Shown piece after piece: positions 47,767 to 56,105 of a DNA stretch of 64,000 nt. The DNA comes from Kribbella flavida DSM 17836. GTDB lineage: Bacteria; Actinomycetota; Actinomycetes; Propionibacteriales; Kribbellaceae. How positions within the stretch are numbered: position 1 is the stretch's first letter; every line of letters begins with the position of its first letter. The notes beneath the pieces are model-generated. The model made no database searches. It was not told the origin of the DNA and worked only from the letters and a program-made list of their open reading frames with translations. A program made the translations under genes and the position numbers. Location of the stretch: the NCBI RefSeq assembly GCF_000024345.1, contig NC_013729.1, positions 868,001 through 932,000 on the forward strand, written 5' to 3'.

Positions 47767-47944
47767 CATAGCCATGCCAAGCGATCGGCCAGATGTAGCG
47801 AGCGTTGGTCGGTAGGGTGCTGACGTACGACGGGGTCGCCCACTTGCACCTTGGCATCAACGCGTCCACCAACCCTCACGCCGATCGGCCGCGCCACCGA
47901 CCAGAACCAGCACGGCTCCGGCCACCCGACAACTGGTGATCTGA

Positions 47945-48304
47945 ATGGCTCTTCCCGAACTGGATGTTGCACGCGTACAGCAAGGGTGCGCCGCGCGAGT
48001 CCCCGAGCACGCCCGCGACCAACTGCGCATCGAGTGCGAACTCGCTCCGCGCCACCTAACGATCGTGGAACGGCGTCCGCCGTGGCGCGAGGACCTCGGT
48101 CCGGATTGGACCTGCTCCGCAATCGCCCGCCTGCGCTACATCGCCACTGACAAGTCCTGGACGTTGTACTAAGCCGACCAGCACCAACGCTTCCACGCCT
48201 ACGACCGACTCGCCCCGTCGCTGAGTATCGACGACCTACTGACCGAGATCGACCGCGACCCCACGAACATCTTCTGGGCTGACCGCGCCCCGTCGGTGAG
48301 ATAG
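47945..48304 (+). pseudogene. DUF3024-family gene with one in-frame stop
   Basis: The frame reads MALPELDVARVQQGCAARVP, VERRPPWREDLGPDWT, then a TAA at 48170-48172 after SWTLY. It continues in the same frame as HQRFHAYDRLAPSLSIDDLL, then TEIDRDPTNIFW, to a TAG at 48302. Apart from this one stop it looks complete at about 119 residues. Function of the family unknown. Confidence 0.65.
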
Positions 48305-48370
48305 TTCTGCCTGCACAAGAGACAGGCTGATGAGTGGGATGCGGCCACGTGGGGCGTCTAGGGTTCCTCT

Positions 48371-48742
48371 GTGGCCAATGACAGCGTTCGTGAGCGACTC
48401 CTTCAGGTGGTCTGGAAGGAGATTCGTTCCGCCGACGAGACCAACGTCCTCAACGTCCCCGCGGCTCGGCGGGCCACCGAAGCGGGCGCCTCTCCAGGTG
48501 ACCTAGCCCGAGCGATGACGGCTGCCTCCTACGAGACGGCGTTCCGATTGCTGTTCCTGTTGTCTGCCGAGCACGCCGAAGAGGCGAACGTTGATGCCCG
48601 GAAGGGATGGACGATCGTCGAGACCGCGCTAGGCGATTCTGGCGAGCCAACGGCCATCACCAGCTCGGAGTTGGAGTTCCTTCACGAGGACCTCTTGACC
48701 TGCGATCCGACTGGCGCGGACGGGCAGGACCTCTTCACCTAG
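48371..48742 (+). CDS. Hypothetical protein, 123 aa
   Basis: From a GTG at 48371: MANDSVRERLLQVVWKEIRS when read as Met, with AASYETAFRLLFLLSAEHAE in the middle and an acidic end around LTCDPTGADGQDLFT. Helical, soluble, no recognised motif. It lies among small genes near the island end, where immunity-type proteins are common; that role is only a guess. Confidence 0.6.
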   Translation: MANDSVRERLLQVVWKEIRSADETNVLNVPAARRATEAGASPGDLARAMTAASYETAFRLLFLLSAEHAEEANVDARKGWTIVETALGDSGEPTAITSSELEFLHEDLLTCDPTGADGQDLFT

Positions 48743-48840
48743 AGTCCATCCGCCCGCTATCCCGGCAACCAGCCGATGAGCGGTCATGTCGTTGCCCTGC
48801 TATGCCACGATCAACGCGCACAGCCGAGGAAGGTCGAAAC

Positions 48841-49553
48841 TTGTCGCTAACGGTCAGGGAAGTCATCGCGCTTCCTGCGCAGGCTGCGGAGGTCTGCGCG
48901 GTAGCCGAAGAATTCCTTCGGGACTGGGTGCCCGCAGTCGCCCTGTCCGACGTGGAGCTTGAGCCGCAACTCATCGCAGCGCAGTCGAGGTTGGGGGCTC
49001 CGTCGCCGTCTGTTCTTCGTTGGCTGTACAGCAGACTAGGCGCCTCCGGCGGACGGCTGTTCCAGCAGGACCCGATCGTGCATCTTGAGAGTCTGATGGT
49101 TGACGAGGACGGCGTTGTCACGTTCAGGACTGAGCAGCAAGGCTGCGTCGAATGGGGCTACCAGGTGATGTCGGCCCCGGACCCTGCAGTGGTTATCAAG
49201 AACCACATGACTGCTGGCTTGTCCAGCTGGCAGCCATTCCAGAACCGCCTCGCGATCCATGTACTGGAAGGTGTGTTGAGCGAGGCGATGTTCTGCTCGG
49301 GAACACATATCGCCAGCCTCGACCCCACGCCGCAAGCGTCTGAGGCACTTGAGCAGCTCGCACCCCTGGGGATCCCGCCGCACCCTTCTGGGCCGCAGGA
49401 GACGGCGCGCCTCCTGCCAGGTGGTACGGACATCGCGACGCGGTGGTACGAAGTGATGCCGGCCACTGGTTATGGGCACTCGGCAAGACCCAAGACGACC
49501 TGCGTCGGTTGATGGACCGAGTCCCCGGTGACTGGCAGGTCATAGATTCCTGA
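48841..49553 (+). pseudogene. SMI1/KNR4-like hypothetical protein with C-terminal frameshift
   Basis: The start is a TTG at 48841 with GAGGAAGG nine bases before it; the frame is open further upstream but without meaning. The pattern SRLGAPSPSVLRWLYSRLGA, then IVHLESLMVDEDGVVTFRTE and QGCVEWGYQVM, is that of SUKH/SMI1-like proteins, often immunity factors. Near 49460 the frame goes off into nonsense and stops at 49512. A +1 frame supplies the expected end (WALGKTQDDLRRLMDRVPGD), stopping at 49553. Family call moderate. Confidence 0.5.
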
Positions 49554-49633
49554 CCACAGGTCTGGGCAACGAACTCGACGTCCGGATCTACGACTAGCCA
49601 TCCGGTCGATCAGGCAATCGTGTCAGCGAGGAT

Positions 49634-50056
49634 TCACCTGCGACGGATGAACCGCCATCGGGATGAGGATGCCGGGGCGGGCACCGCGGCCGCTCTTGGG
49701 ATGCCTGCTGGTGAATAGACCTCGGCCTGCTCTTGGTCGTAAAGGACGATTCCGCGTCGTCTCGCGACCTCAATGCAGTACGGGATCGACTCAGTCAGCG
49801 AACTCACGCCTAGCGAGAAGACGAAGAGACGCCCAGAGGCGTTGGCGATCAGCGGCCCATCGGCCCATGGGGAGTCTTCGCCGCCGTCCTGCGTGATGTC
49901 GGGCCACCGAGCGAGCAACTCCTCGATGTATCCCCGTACTGCGTCGGTCGGTGGGTCGTCCTCGTCAACCGAGGACTCCAGTTCTTCGAGGATCCGCGCC
50001 GCATCGTCGGTGCTGGCCGGCACCGGTCCATCCCAAGCCACCAGAACCCATGACAT
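49634..50056 (-). CDS. Hypothetical protein, 140 aa
   Basis: MSWVLVAWDGPVPASTDDAA at the start; DSPWADGPLIANASGRLFVF in the middle; YCIEVARRRGIVLYDQEQAE near the end. The plan (short beta start, acidic helix, then an alpha/beta end with GIVLYD) recurs in small actinobacterial proteins near toxin genes. No motif tells its function. Intact. Confidence 0.6.
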   Translation of the reverse strand: MSWVLVAWDGPVPASTDDAARILEELESSVDEDDPPTDAVRGYIEELLARWPDITQDGGEDSPWADGPLIANASGRLFVFSLGVSSLTESIPYCIEVARRRGIVLYDQEQAEVYSPAGIPRAAAVPAPASSSRWRFIRRR

Positions 50057-50111
50057 GACGAGGATTCTAGAGCGCGCCCTCCATGTGGCGCCCGCGACGC
50101 GATGCGGATTG

Positions 50112-51570
50112 TCACCAGAGGTCGAGGCCGGCGAATTCTTCGTCTAGGGCATGCACTGCGGAGGGGCTGTGGATTCGGCGGCCCATGTAGACGTCTTGGG
50201 TTATGGAGACCTGGGCTTGGCCTAGGTGGTCGGCTATTTGGCGGGCGGATTGGCCTCGGCGGTCCAGGGCGGTGGCGGTAGTTTTGCGGAAGGTGTGGGA
50301 GCGGATCCAGGTCAGGGCGTCTGAGGGGGACGGCTCGGCTGCTCGGTCGACTTGGTCCCTGAGGGTCGGCGAGGCGTCTAGGTTGATGCGGTAGGTCTTG
50401 ACGAGGGTGACCACCATGTCGCGGTCGATCTTGATGCGGCTGTTCTCGATGAGTTCGAGTCTGGTCCTTGGCCAGCCGAGCTTCTTGACGACTTGCTTGC
50501 GAGTCGGGCCGGCCTGCAGGCGGGCGGATCGCAGCACCTGGCCGAGCTCGTGGCGGGCGGTGCTGCCGACCGGGGACAGTGCGCGGCGGAGGGCTCGGCG
50601 GACGTTGGAGGGGTCGCGGAAGCCTCCGAGGGAGTCGGCGAAGATGGGTTGGTCGAGGTGGACGCCGGCTGCGTGGCGTCGGTGGAGCATGGCGGCGGCC
50701 CAGTCTGGGAGGGATAGGGCGCGGTTCGCCGGCTCTGGACCTCGGTGCCTTGCGGATCAAGCCTTGGCCTGGGACGCGAACCATGGTGTGAGTGATCTCG
50801 ACTGCGCTGGCTTCGAGGTTGACCTGTGACCAGAGGACGGCGAGTGACTCGCCGATTCGGACTCCTGTGCCGAGCATGAAGAGCACTAGGTCCGGGAGGT
50901 CGGCACGTACGGCGTCTTCGTCGGTAGTCAAGAGGTGGCGTAGGCCGGCGATCTCCTCGTTGGTCAGGGCGCGGGGCGGGTTCTTCGGGCGGGACTCGAC
51001 CGCTTCGACTTCGCGGACCGGATTGACGGTCAGGCGCCGTACCGGACGGCTAGTTGCATCATCCCGGCGATGACCGCGCGGCAAGTCTAGGCGGTGGGGC
51101 GGCCGGCGTTGCGCTTGATGGTTCCGATCACTCTGTCGATGCGTGGTGTGGTTGCCTCACCAATCAGGAGTTCGCCGAGGGCGGGCCGTACGTGGTTCTT
51201 GATGGCTGTGCGTCAGCGTCGTCAGCGTCGTCAGCGTCGTCAGCGTCGTCAGCGTCGTCGGTGATCGACTGCCGTCTTCGATGCGTTCCTCGAACTTCTC
51301 GATCCAGAGGTCGATGAGGTCGTTGATCTTGTCCGTCGGGCTCAGCTCGCCTGACTGGGTGATCTTTGCGCGGTCTCGCAGCTTCGCGAGTAGGCGGTGC
51401 TCGGCTGCGCCCTTGGTCTTGGCGGACGCGGTGACCTCACGGGTATGTCCGTCGTGGTCACGGAAGTACGCGGACGCGCGCCAGGAGACCACCTTGCCCT
51501 CGGCGTCCTTCCTCTCAGCACGGGATCGGACGTTGCCCCAGGTTCCGATCGGAAGGGGCGGTCTGCTCAT
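50112..51570 (-). pseudogene. int: Tyrosine integrase of the island, broken, with an HTH inserted in its catalytic domain
   Basis: Starts at 51570 (MSRPPLPIGTWGNVRSRAER), with the SAM-like arm continuing to 51260. The frame is lost at the 9-bp repeats; the protein continues in another frame (AIKNHVRPALGELLIGEATT), meets a TAG near 51086, resumes as LTNEEIAGLRHLLTTDEDAV and LGTGVRIGESLAVLW (first catalytic Arg), and shifts again near 50715. The 50112-50690 frame holds HTFRKTTATALDRRG and HLGQAQVSITQDVYMGR (catalytic His-Arg, His, Tyr). Between the boxes, residues 45-105 of that frame form an XRE-like HTH (LGQVLRSARLQAGPTRKQVV). Located beside the tRNA. Confidence 0.85.
51212..51256. repeat. 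Five tandem copies of a 9-bp unit in the integrase gene
   Basis: Unit gtcagcgtc repeated five times without error, plus a partial sixth. On the minus strand it encodes a TTL repeat in the N-terminal integrase frame. Nine is a multiple of three, so the copy number alone does not shift the frame, but the frame used downstream differs from the one upstream. A slippage event here may have helped break the gene. Confidence 0.85.
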
Positions 51571-51813
51571 CTCAGCCCTCCACAGTCCAACAGCACGTGG
51601 CGGCTCAACGGCTGGGCGAGCCGGAGATCGGAGGAAACGAGACCAGTGCGACAGGATGCGATACGTCGCTCTGTAACGCGCCGCCAGCTGGCTGCGCGGA
51701 GCCGCCGCCCCCCTCTCAGACGGGCATGCATCGGCCACTCTGAGTATTGGCAGAGTTTGCGCAAACCCGACTTTCACAGCCGAGGCGCCGATATGCGCTT
51801 GACCTGGGGAAAC

Positions 51814-51851
51814 TGGTAGGCCCCGTGGGACTCGAACCCACAACCCGCGGA
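51814..51851. repeat. Right attachment repeat within tRNA-Lys
   Basis: Partner of 5065-5102 (37 of 38 identical). It covers the tRNA 3' part up to the anticodon stem plus three bases beyond the discriminator. The anticodon loop lies just outside, so recombination leaves a full tRNA gene at this end. Confidence 0.9.
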
Positions 51852-51889
51852 TTAAAAGTCCGCTGCTCTGCCAGTTGAGCTAGAGGCCC
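51817..51889 (-). tRNA. tRNA-Lys (anticodon TTT)
   Basis: 73 bases on the minus strand from GGGCCTC to the discriminator A. The acceptor pairs G-T, G-C, G-C, C-G, C-G, T-G, C-G; the D arm is GCTC...GAGC, the anticodon loop CTTTTAA and the T loop GTTCGAGTC. CCA is not encoded. The wobble pairs at positions 1 and 6 come from the 3' strand, which lies in the attachment repeat and so may have been supplied by the island. Confidence 0.93.
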
Positions 51890-52035
51890 TTGTGTGGGGA
51901 CAGTCTGACAGGTGGGTGGGGTGGAGTGCTAACCGGATCGGGCGGTGGGGTGGTGGGTGATCGCTTGGGCGGGGGTGGGTGGGGAAAGTAGCCTCGGGGC
52001 GGGAAGCCACGAAAGGGACGGGGCGGGAGTGCCGG

Positions 52036-52545
52036 ATGGCTGATGAGCGGGCGGCGCTGCTGCGGGAGTTGCATGACGTGCACGCGCCGTCGTTGTGGCG
52101 GTTCGTGGTGCGGTTGACCGGGGACGACCGGTTGGCCGAGGACGTGGTGCAGGAGACGTTGCTGCGGGCGTGGCGACGGCCGCAGATCTTGACCGAGGAC
52201 GAGGCGGGGGCGCGGGCCTGGTTGTTCACGGTGGCGCGGAACCTGGTGATCGACGATCGGCGGAGTGCGCGGGTCAACCGGGAGTTCGCGAGTGACGAGT
52301 TGCCGGAGCGGGCGAGTGCGGATCACGCGAACGCCGTGCTGGACGCGTGGCTGGTGGCGGACTCGCTGGCGCAGCTGTCCGACGACCATCGGCAAGTCAT
52401 CGTGCGGGCGTACTACGGGCGCCGGACCGTCAGCGACATCGCGGCGGAGCTCGGGATTCCGCCGGGCACGGTGAAGTCGCGGATGCACTACGGGTTGCGG
52501 GCGCTGAAGCTCGCGTTGCAGGAGAAGGGGGTGACGCAGGGATGA
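52036..52545 (+). CDS. ECF-type RNA polymerase sigma factor
   Basis: 169 residues from the ATG at 52036; an upstream GTG at 51979 is less likely because its extension is not conserved-looking. Region 2 has LTGDDRLAEDVVQETLLRAW (core and -10 binding), region 4 has LAQLSDDHRQVIVRAYYGRR followed by DIAAELGIPPGTVKSRMHYG (-35 HTH). The gene overlaps the anti-sigma gene by ATGA. Similar pairs (e.g. SigL with RslA in mycobacteria) answer redox or envelope stress; the signal here is unknown. Confidence 0.92.
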   Translation: MADERAALLRELHDVHAPSLWRFVVRLTGDDRLAEDVVQETLLRAWRRPQILTEDEAGARAWLFTVARNLVIDDRRSARVNREFASDELPERASADHANAVLDAWLVADSLAQLSDDHRQVIVRAYYGRRTVSDIAAELGIPPGTVKSRMHYGLRALKLALQEKGVTQG

Positions 52546-53204
52546 GCGATCGGTTCCGGGAGTGGGACGCGGCGTACGTGCTGGGCGCGCTGTCCGCGCA
52601 GGAGCGGCGCGAGTACGAGGAACACCTGCGGACGTGTGCGGAGTGCTCGGCCGAGGTGGCTGCGTTGCAGAGTGTTCCGGACAGCCTGGCGATGCTGCCG
52701 GAGGACCGGGCGCTCGCCACCCTCGACCCCACCCCGCCGGATCTGCTGCCGGGCCTGGCGCGTGCCGTCGAGCGGGACCGTCGGCGGCGTCGGTTCCGCG
52801 TGGCGGGACTGGTCGCCGCCACTGCGGCGACCGCTGCCGCGATCGGGGCCGTCGTGGCGGGTCCGCTGGCCCGTGACGAGCCGGAGGGGGAGTACGTCGT
52901 TCTGGCGCAGACGGTCGCCAGCAAGTTGTCCGCCGATGCCCGCCTGGTGGAGGAGCGGTGGGGCACGACGATCGAGATCAGCTGCCGGTACGACGATCTG
53001 GCGACGCCCAGCGAACGGGCCCGCGGGTACGACCTGTACGTCACCGACCGGTCCGGCAAGTCCACCCTGATCGCGAACTGGACCGCCTCGCCGGGCACCA
53101 CCGTCCGGCCGGCGGCGACCACCAAGCTGCACAAGAGCGAGATCCGCGCGCTCGACATCCGCAGTTCCGACACCGGGCGGATCCTGCTGGCCGTCCAGTT
53201 CTGA
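52542..53204 (+). CDS. Zinc-type anti-sigma factor, membrane-anchored
   Basis: 220 residues from the ATG at 52542; the open frame extends upstream only as a shadow of the sigma gene. The N-terminal zinc motif HLRTCAEC (H-x3-C-x2-C) near residue 30 marks a ZAS domain, preceded by YVLGALSAQERREYEEH. One membrane helix lies near residues 90-108 (AGLVAATAATAAAIGAVV), so the rest is outside the cell. It should hold the sigma factor until a signal arrives. Confidence 0.9.
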   Translation: MSDRFREWDAAYVLGALSAQERREYEEHLRTCAECSAEVAALQSVPDSLAMLPEDRALATLDPTPPDLLPGLARAVERDRRRRRFRVAGLVAATAATAAAIGAVVAGPLARDEPEGEYVVLAQTVASKLSADARLVEERWGTTIEISCRYDDLATPSERARGYDLYVTDRSGKSTLIANWTASPGTTVRPAATTKLHKSEIRALDIRSSDTGRILLAVQF

Positions 53205-53548
53205 CCGGTACGCCGCCCGTGCGACTGGTTCTCCCAGCGGCGTACCGGCGGCCGGGCGGACTCGATGCGCAAGGCACGCATGAGGGCCGACGGAAGGGGC
53301 ACCTGATGGCAAGGAAGGACAGATCGCTCGAGAGGCATGTTCTTCCAGGCCCCGGTGTTCAGACCCGACGCACCGGGGTCGCCTGCTGTCCGGGTGAGGC
53401 CGGACCGAGCCCCAGCACTTCGGTGTTAAGGTTCATCCCGGTTGGGAAGTCAGCCGGCGGCGCAGCCTGCCGCCCGCAACGACACCACCAACCGTTGGGG
53501 ATGCACTCCGGTGAGACGACCCTCCCAGCCATTGGACGCAGTGGCCGC
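53205..53548. other. Intergenic region upstream of the GAF-ANTAR gene
   Basis: The frame of the next gene stays open through here, but its reading (arginine, proline, glycine-rich) is not protein-like. An ATG at 53306 with GGAAGGGG upstream would begin such a reading; I do not accept it. Probably the promoter of the GAF-ANTAR gene. Confidence 0.4.
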
Positions 53549-54223
53549 GTGAACGACGAGTTCGCCCAGGAGCTGGCCCGGATGGCGCTGGTGCTGCACG
53601 AGCAACCCGACGTCGAGCAGACCTCCGAACGGTTCCTCGAGTACGTGCTGGCCCGGATCGGGACCGTGCACGCCAGCCTGCTGCTCGCGCACCGCGGCGG
53701 CCGGCTGGAGTCGGCTGCCGCGACCGATGCGCTGGTCGAGGAGGCGGACCGGGTGCAGGTGGAGACCGGCGAGGGGCCGAGCTCCAGCGTCGTCGAGGAC
53801 GAGAAGAGCGTCGTCAGCGGCTCCATCGCGACCGACCCCCGGTGGCCGCGCTGGTCGGCCGGCGTTGCAGAGGTCGGGCTGAGCAGCGTGCTGAGCGTCC
53901 GGCTGCGGACCCCGACCAGCACGGTCGGCGTACTCAACCTGTACGACCCGCAGCCGGACCGGTTCACCCAGTCCGACGACGTGATCGCGCAGGTGTTCGC
54001 CGATCACGCCGCTGTCGCGGTGGCCAACGCCCGCAGCGAGTCGACGTTGTGGCAGGCGATCGACGCCCGCAAGCTGATCGGGCAGGCGCAGGGCATTCTG
54101 ATGGAGCGGTTCGACCTGACCGACGAGCAGGCGTTCGCGGTCCTGCGCCGGTACTCCCAGGACAACAACGTGAAGCTGCGCGACGTCGCCCAGCGGCTGA
54201 TCGCCACCCGCAAGCTGTCCTGA
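53549..54223 (+). CDS. GAF and ANTAR domain RNA-binding antiterminator
   Basis: 224 residues from the GTG at 53549 (MNDEFAQELARMALVLHEQP when read as Met); an ATG at 53501 would add 16 residues. A GAF domain covers residues 20-150 (LAHRGGRLESAAATDALVEE; GVLNLYDPQPDRFT) and an ANTAR domain the last 60 (KLIGQAQGILMERFDLTDEQ, AFAVLRRYSQDNNVKL). ANTAR domains bind two-hexaloop RNA and prevent transcription termination. Ligand unknown; no two-component partner is next to it. Confidence 0.88.
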   Translation: MNDEFAQELARMALVLHEQPDVEQTSERFLEYVLARIGTVHASLLLAHRGGRLESAAATDALVEEADRVQVETGEGPSSSVVEDEKSVVSGSIATDPRWPRWSAGVAEVGLSSVLSVRLRTPTSTVGVLNLYDPQPDRFTQSDDVIAQVFADHAAVAVANARSESTLWQAIDARKLIGQAQGILMERFDLTDEQAFAVLRRYSQDNNVKLRDVAQRLIATRKLS

Positions 54224-54365
54224 CCGGCAAGAAATTTCCCTGACGCGTGTAACACCGGCCGTGGCTCGGCCGATACAGAGGGTGTAACGCTGGGTCCCGC
54301 TCCAGGTCAACCGCCCGAAGGGCCTGGGGCGGGATCTCTTCGCCCGAGGCGCCCGAAACCGTTAC

Positions 54366-54407
54366 AGCCGAAGGGCCCCCAGGCAACTGCCTGGGGGCCC
54401 TTCGGCT
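54366..54407. terminator. Perfect 20-bp-stem hairpin, likely bidirectional terminator
   Basis: agccgaagggcccccaggca at 54366-54385 is followed after two bases by its exact complement to 54407. It lies between the plus-strand GAF-ANTAR gene and the minus-strand gene ending at 54420, so it can serve both. There is no long T run, which is common in high-GC bacteria. Confidence 0.85.
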
Positions 54408-54419
54408 TGGTCGTTCCTC

Positions 54420-54659
54420 CTACGACACTCGGTCAGTCGGTCGGTCCGACTCCGGCGAAGCGATCCGGGCCGCCGGCAGGCGTTCCGTCCGCTCGACACC
54501 GTCGTCGCCCTCGTACTGCACCAGGCCGGTCCATCCCGCGTCCTCGTTGTCACGGCCGATCAGCCAGCCGTGGCGCCACACGCCGTCCACCTCGACGACG
54601 ACATGGCTGGGGAGAGGGAGGCGGGACACCAGCTCGGTGTCGGGCTCGAACTCAGTCAT
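54420..54659 (-). CDS. Small hypothetical protein, 79 aa
   Basis: MTEFEPDTELVSRLPLPSHV, VDGVWRHGWLIGRDNEDAGW and VQYEGDDGVERTERLPAARI read as a short beta-barrel-like fold (SH3 or Tudor-like in pattern, which is a guess). The gene is intact and ends next to the hairpin at 54366. Not recognised beyond that. Confidence 0.65.
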   Translation of the reverse strand: MTEFEPDTELVSRLPLPSHVVVEVDGVWRHGWLIGRDNEDAGWTGLVQYEGDDGVERTERLPAARIASPESDRPTDRVS

Positions 54660-54722
54660 GGCCGAAGGCTAGGCCCTGTCGCCGACATTCGCCTGCTGAG
54701 TGCGTGTTCTGCGCTGGGAATC

Positions 54723-55430
54723 TCACGCTCTGGAAGCAAGATCCAGCATGAGGTCGTCCGGCAGCCCGAGCTCGGCGAGGCTTTCGGTCACGGTGAGTGC
54801 GCGAGCACCGGGGATTCGGCGAACCCAACCTCGGTCGAGCGCATGCCGGCACAGGGCTGCGCCGACAACCCCGGAGACGTGCGGGCGGCGTTCGGTGACG
54901 TCGAGGCAGGACCGGACGAGTGGCCGGCCGCGGCCGGTACGGACAGTGACGCCGAGCTCCTCCAGCCAGCGCAGTCCTGCCGGAGTGAGCGCGACGCCCT
55001 CGGACCAATCGAGCAGACCACGGGTGGTCATCGTGTCGGCCAGTGCGACGCCGAGCCGTCCGGCCAGGTGGTCGTAGCAGGTACGCGCCCGGGCGAACGC
55101 GTCACGCCGGCTCGCCGCCTTCAAGCTGGTCGCGATCTCCGTACGCCGGGGTGCCAGCGCGGCCAGTCCTTCCAGCAGTTGGGCGGTCTCCGAGTTCGCC
55201 AGCTCGACGTACCGGTGTCGGCCTTGGCGGACCTCGCTCAGCAGGCCGCCATCGACCAGCAGGTTCAGGTGCTCGCTGATCGTCGGCCGGGAGACACCGG
55301 CCAGGGTGGCGAGCTCGGTGGCGGTCCACGCTCGTCCGTCGAGCAGCGCGAGGCACACCGTGGCGCGGGTGCCGTCGGCCAGCATTCGCGCCCAGGTCGC
55401 AAGCTGCTGCGCCTCGGTCGAAGGAGTCAC
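54723..55430 (-). CDS. ArsR-family transcriptional regulator
   Basis: 235 residues. The winged HTH LADGTRATVCLALLDGRAWT, then ELATLAGVSRPTISEHLNLL and GGLLSEVRQGRHRYVEL, covers residues 15-85. It lacks the classical CxC metal site. The long C-terminal part (100-235) is helical, ending LAELGLPDDLMLDL. Divergent from the flavin-reductase-like gene, so it probably controls that gene and itself. Confidence 0.9.
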   Translation of the reverse strand: MTPSTEAQQLATWARMLADGTRATVCLALLDGRAWTATELATLAGVSRPTISEHLNLLVDGGLLSEVRQGRHRYVELANSETAQLLEGLAALAPRRTEIATSLKAASRRDAFARARTCYDHLAGRLGVALADTMTTRGLLDWSEGVALTPAGLRWLEELGVTVRTGRGRPLVRSCLDVTERRPHVSGVVGAALCRHALDRGWVRRIPGARALTVTESLAELGLPDDLMLDLASRA

Positions 55431-55446
55431 ACCCTCATCGTGCCTT

Positions 55447-55460
55447 GCCGAAGGTTCGGC
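55447..55460. promoter_or_regulatory. Inverted repeat in the ArsR/flavin-reductase divergent region
   Basis: gccgaa-gg-ttcggc, 17 bp upstream of the ArsR start. A half-site-like ccgaag and a ttcggcc follow towards 55497. Fits an ArsR operator overlapping both promoters. Confidence 0.5.
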
Positions 55461-55496
55461 CCCCGCCGAAGCGTTGCGGCTCTAGGTTCGGCCGTC

Positions 55497-56105
55497 TTGA
55501 CGCATCTGACCATCCAGCCCTCCATCCTGTACGCCGGTACGCCGGTCGCGCTGCTCAGCACCGACAACGGCGACGGCACCTTCAACCTGGCTGCGATGTC
55601 GTCCGCCTGGGCGCTCGGTGACGTCGTGGTGCTCGGTCTCGGTGCCAACGGCCGCACCAGGTTCAATCTGCAGGCCCGGCCGGACCTCGTCATCAACTAC
55701 CCGTCTCCGGCGCTGTGGGAGGCCGTCGAGCGGCTGGCGAGTTTGACCGGTCAGCACCCGGTGCCGCCGGCGAAGCGAGCGCGGTTCCGGTACGAGCCGC
55801 GCAAGTTCGAGGCAGCCGGGCTGACGCCGGTCGCCTCGGAGCTGGTCGCGCCGCCACCGGTGGCGGAGTGTCCGCTGCAGTTCGAAGCGACCGCGACCAG
55901 CGTGGAACTGGATGCCCAGGGCAACTTCCTCGTCGTGCAGGCGCAGGTACTCCGGGTCCACGCGGCGGCCGCGATCGTCGTGCCGGGGACGTCGTACGTC
56001 GACCCGTGCGCGTGGTCGCCGCTGATCTACAACTTCCGGCACTACTTCGGTCTGGGCGATCAGCTGGGCCACAGCTTCCGGAGCGAGACGCCTAGGGGAT
56101 GTTGA
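55497..56105 (+). CDS. Flavin reductase-like (FMN-binding split barrel) protein
   Basis: 202 residues from a TTG at 55497, the only start near the beginning of the conserved part (TIQPSILYAGTPVALLSTDN, NLAAMSSAWALGDVVVLGLG). These are the pattern of flavin reductase-like FMN-binding proteins: PV.L.sT, N.a..S....... and later CPLQFEATATSVE. No ribosome site is visible, so it may be translated leaderless. The last 14 bp overlap the convergent acetyltransferase gene. Substrate unknown. Confidence 0.8.
   Translation: MTHLTIQPSILYAGTPVALLSTDNGDGTFNLAAMSSAWALGDVVVLGLGANGRTRFNLQARPDLVINYPSPALWEAVERLASLTGQHPVPPAKRARFRYEPRKFEAAGLTPVASELVAPPPVAECPLQFEATATSVELDAQGNFLVVQAQVLRVHAAAAIVVPGTSYVDPCAWSPLIYNFRHYFGLGDQLGHSFRSETPRGC

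Larger units (their letters stand above)
5065..51851. mobile_element. tRNA-Lys-integrated genomic island (46.8 kb) carrying the Dpd system
   Basis: Bounded by the 38-bp direct repeat described at each end, with the intact tRNA-Lys at the right end and a tyrosine integrase directly beside it, the classical layout of an integrative element. Contents: Dpd modification/restriction genes, preQ0 synthesis genes, HNH/DGQHR pair, toxin-immunity remnant, merR-merB, MobF relaxase and IS fragments. The integrase, relaxase and transposases are all broken, so self-transfer is unlikely now. A tRNA-fMet fragment at 34400 and a second integrase fragment at 6356 suggest it grew by more than one insertion. Confidence 0.88.

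Noticed and set aside
51207-51260. Possible CRISPR array
   Set aside because: The units are 9 bp and directly joined with no spacers; a simple tandem repeat inside a gene.
51571-51843. Upstream extension of the integrase frame (MWVRVPRGLPVSPG...)
   Set aside because: This is read-through of the tRNA-Lys gene. The integrase itself starts at 51570.
52958-53548. Long N-terminal extension of the GAF-ANTAR gene
   Set aside because: The upstream reading overlaps the anti-sigma gene in another frame and has nonsense composition.
54570-56105. 511-residue plus-strand frame covering the ArsR region
   Set aside because: Its first 300 residues are the antisense shadow of the ArsR gene; only the part from 55497 is a real gene.
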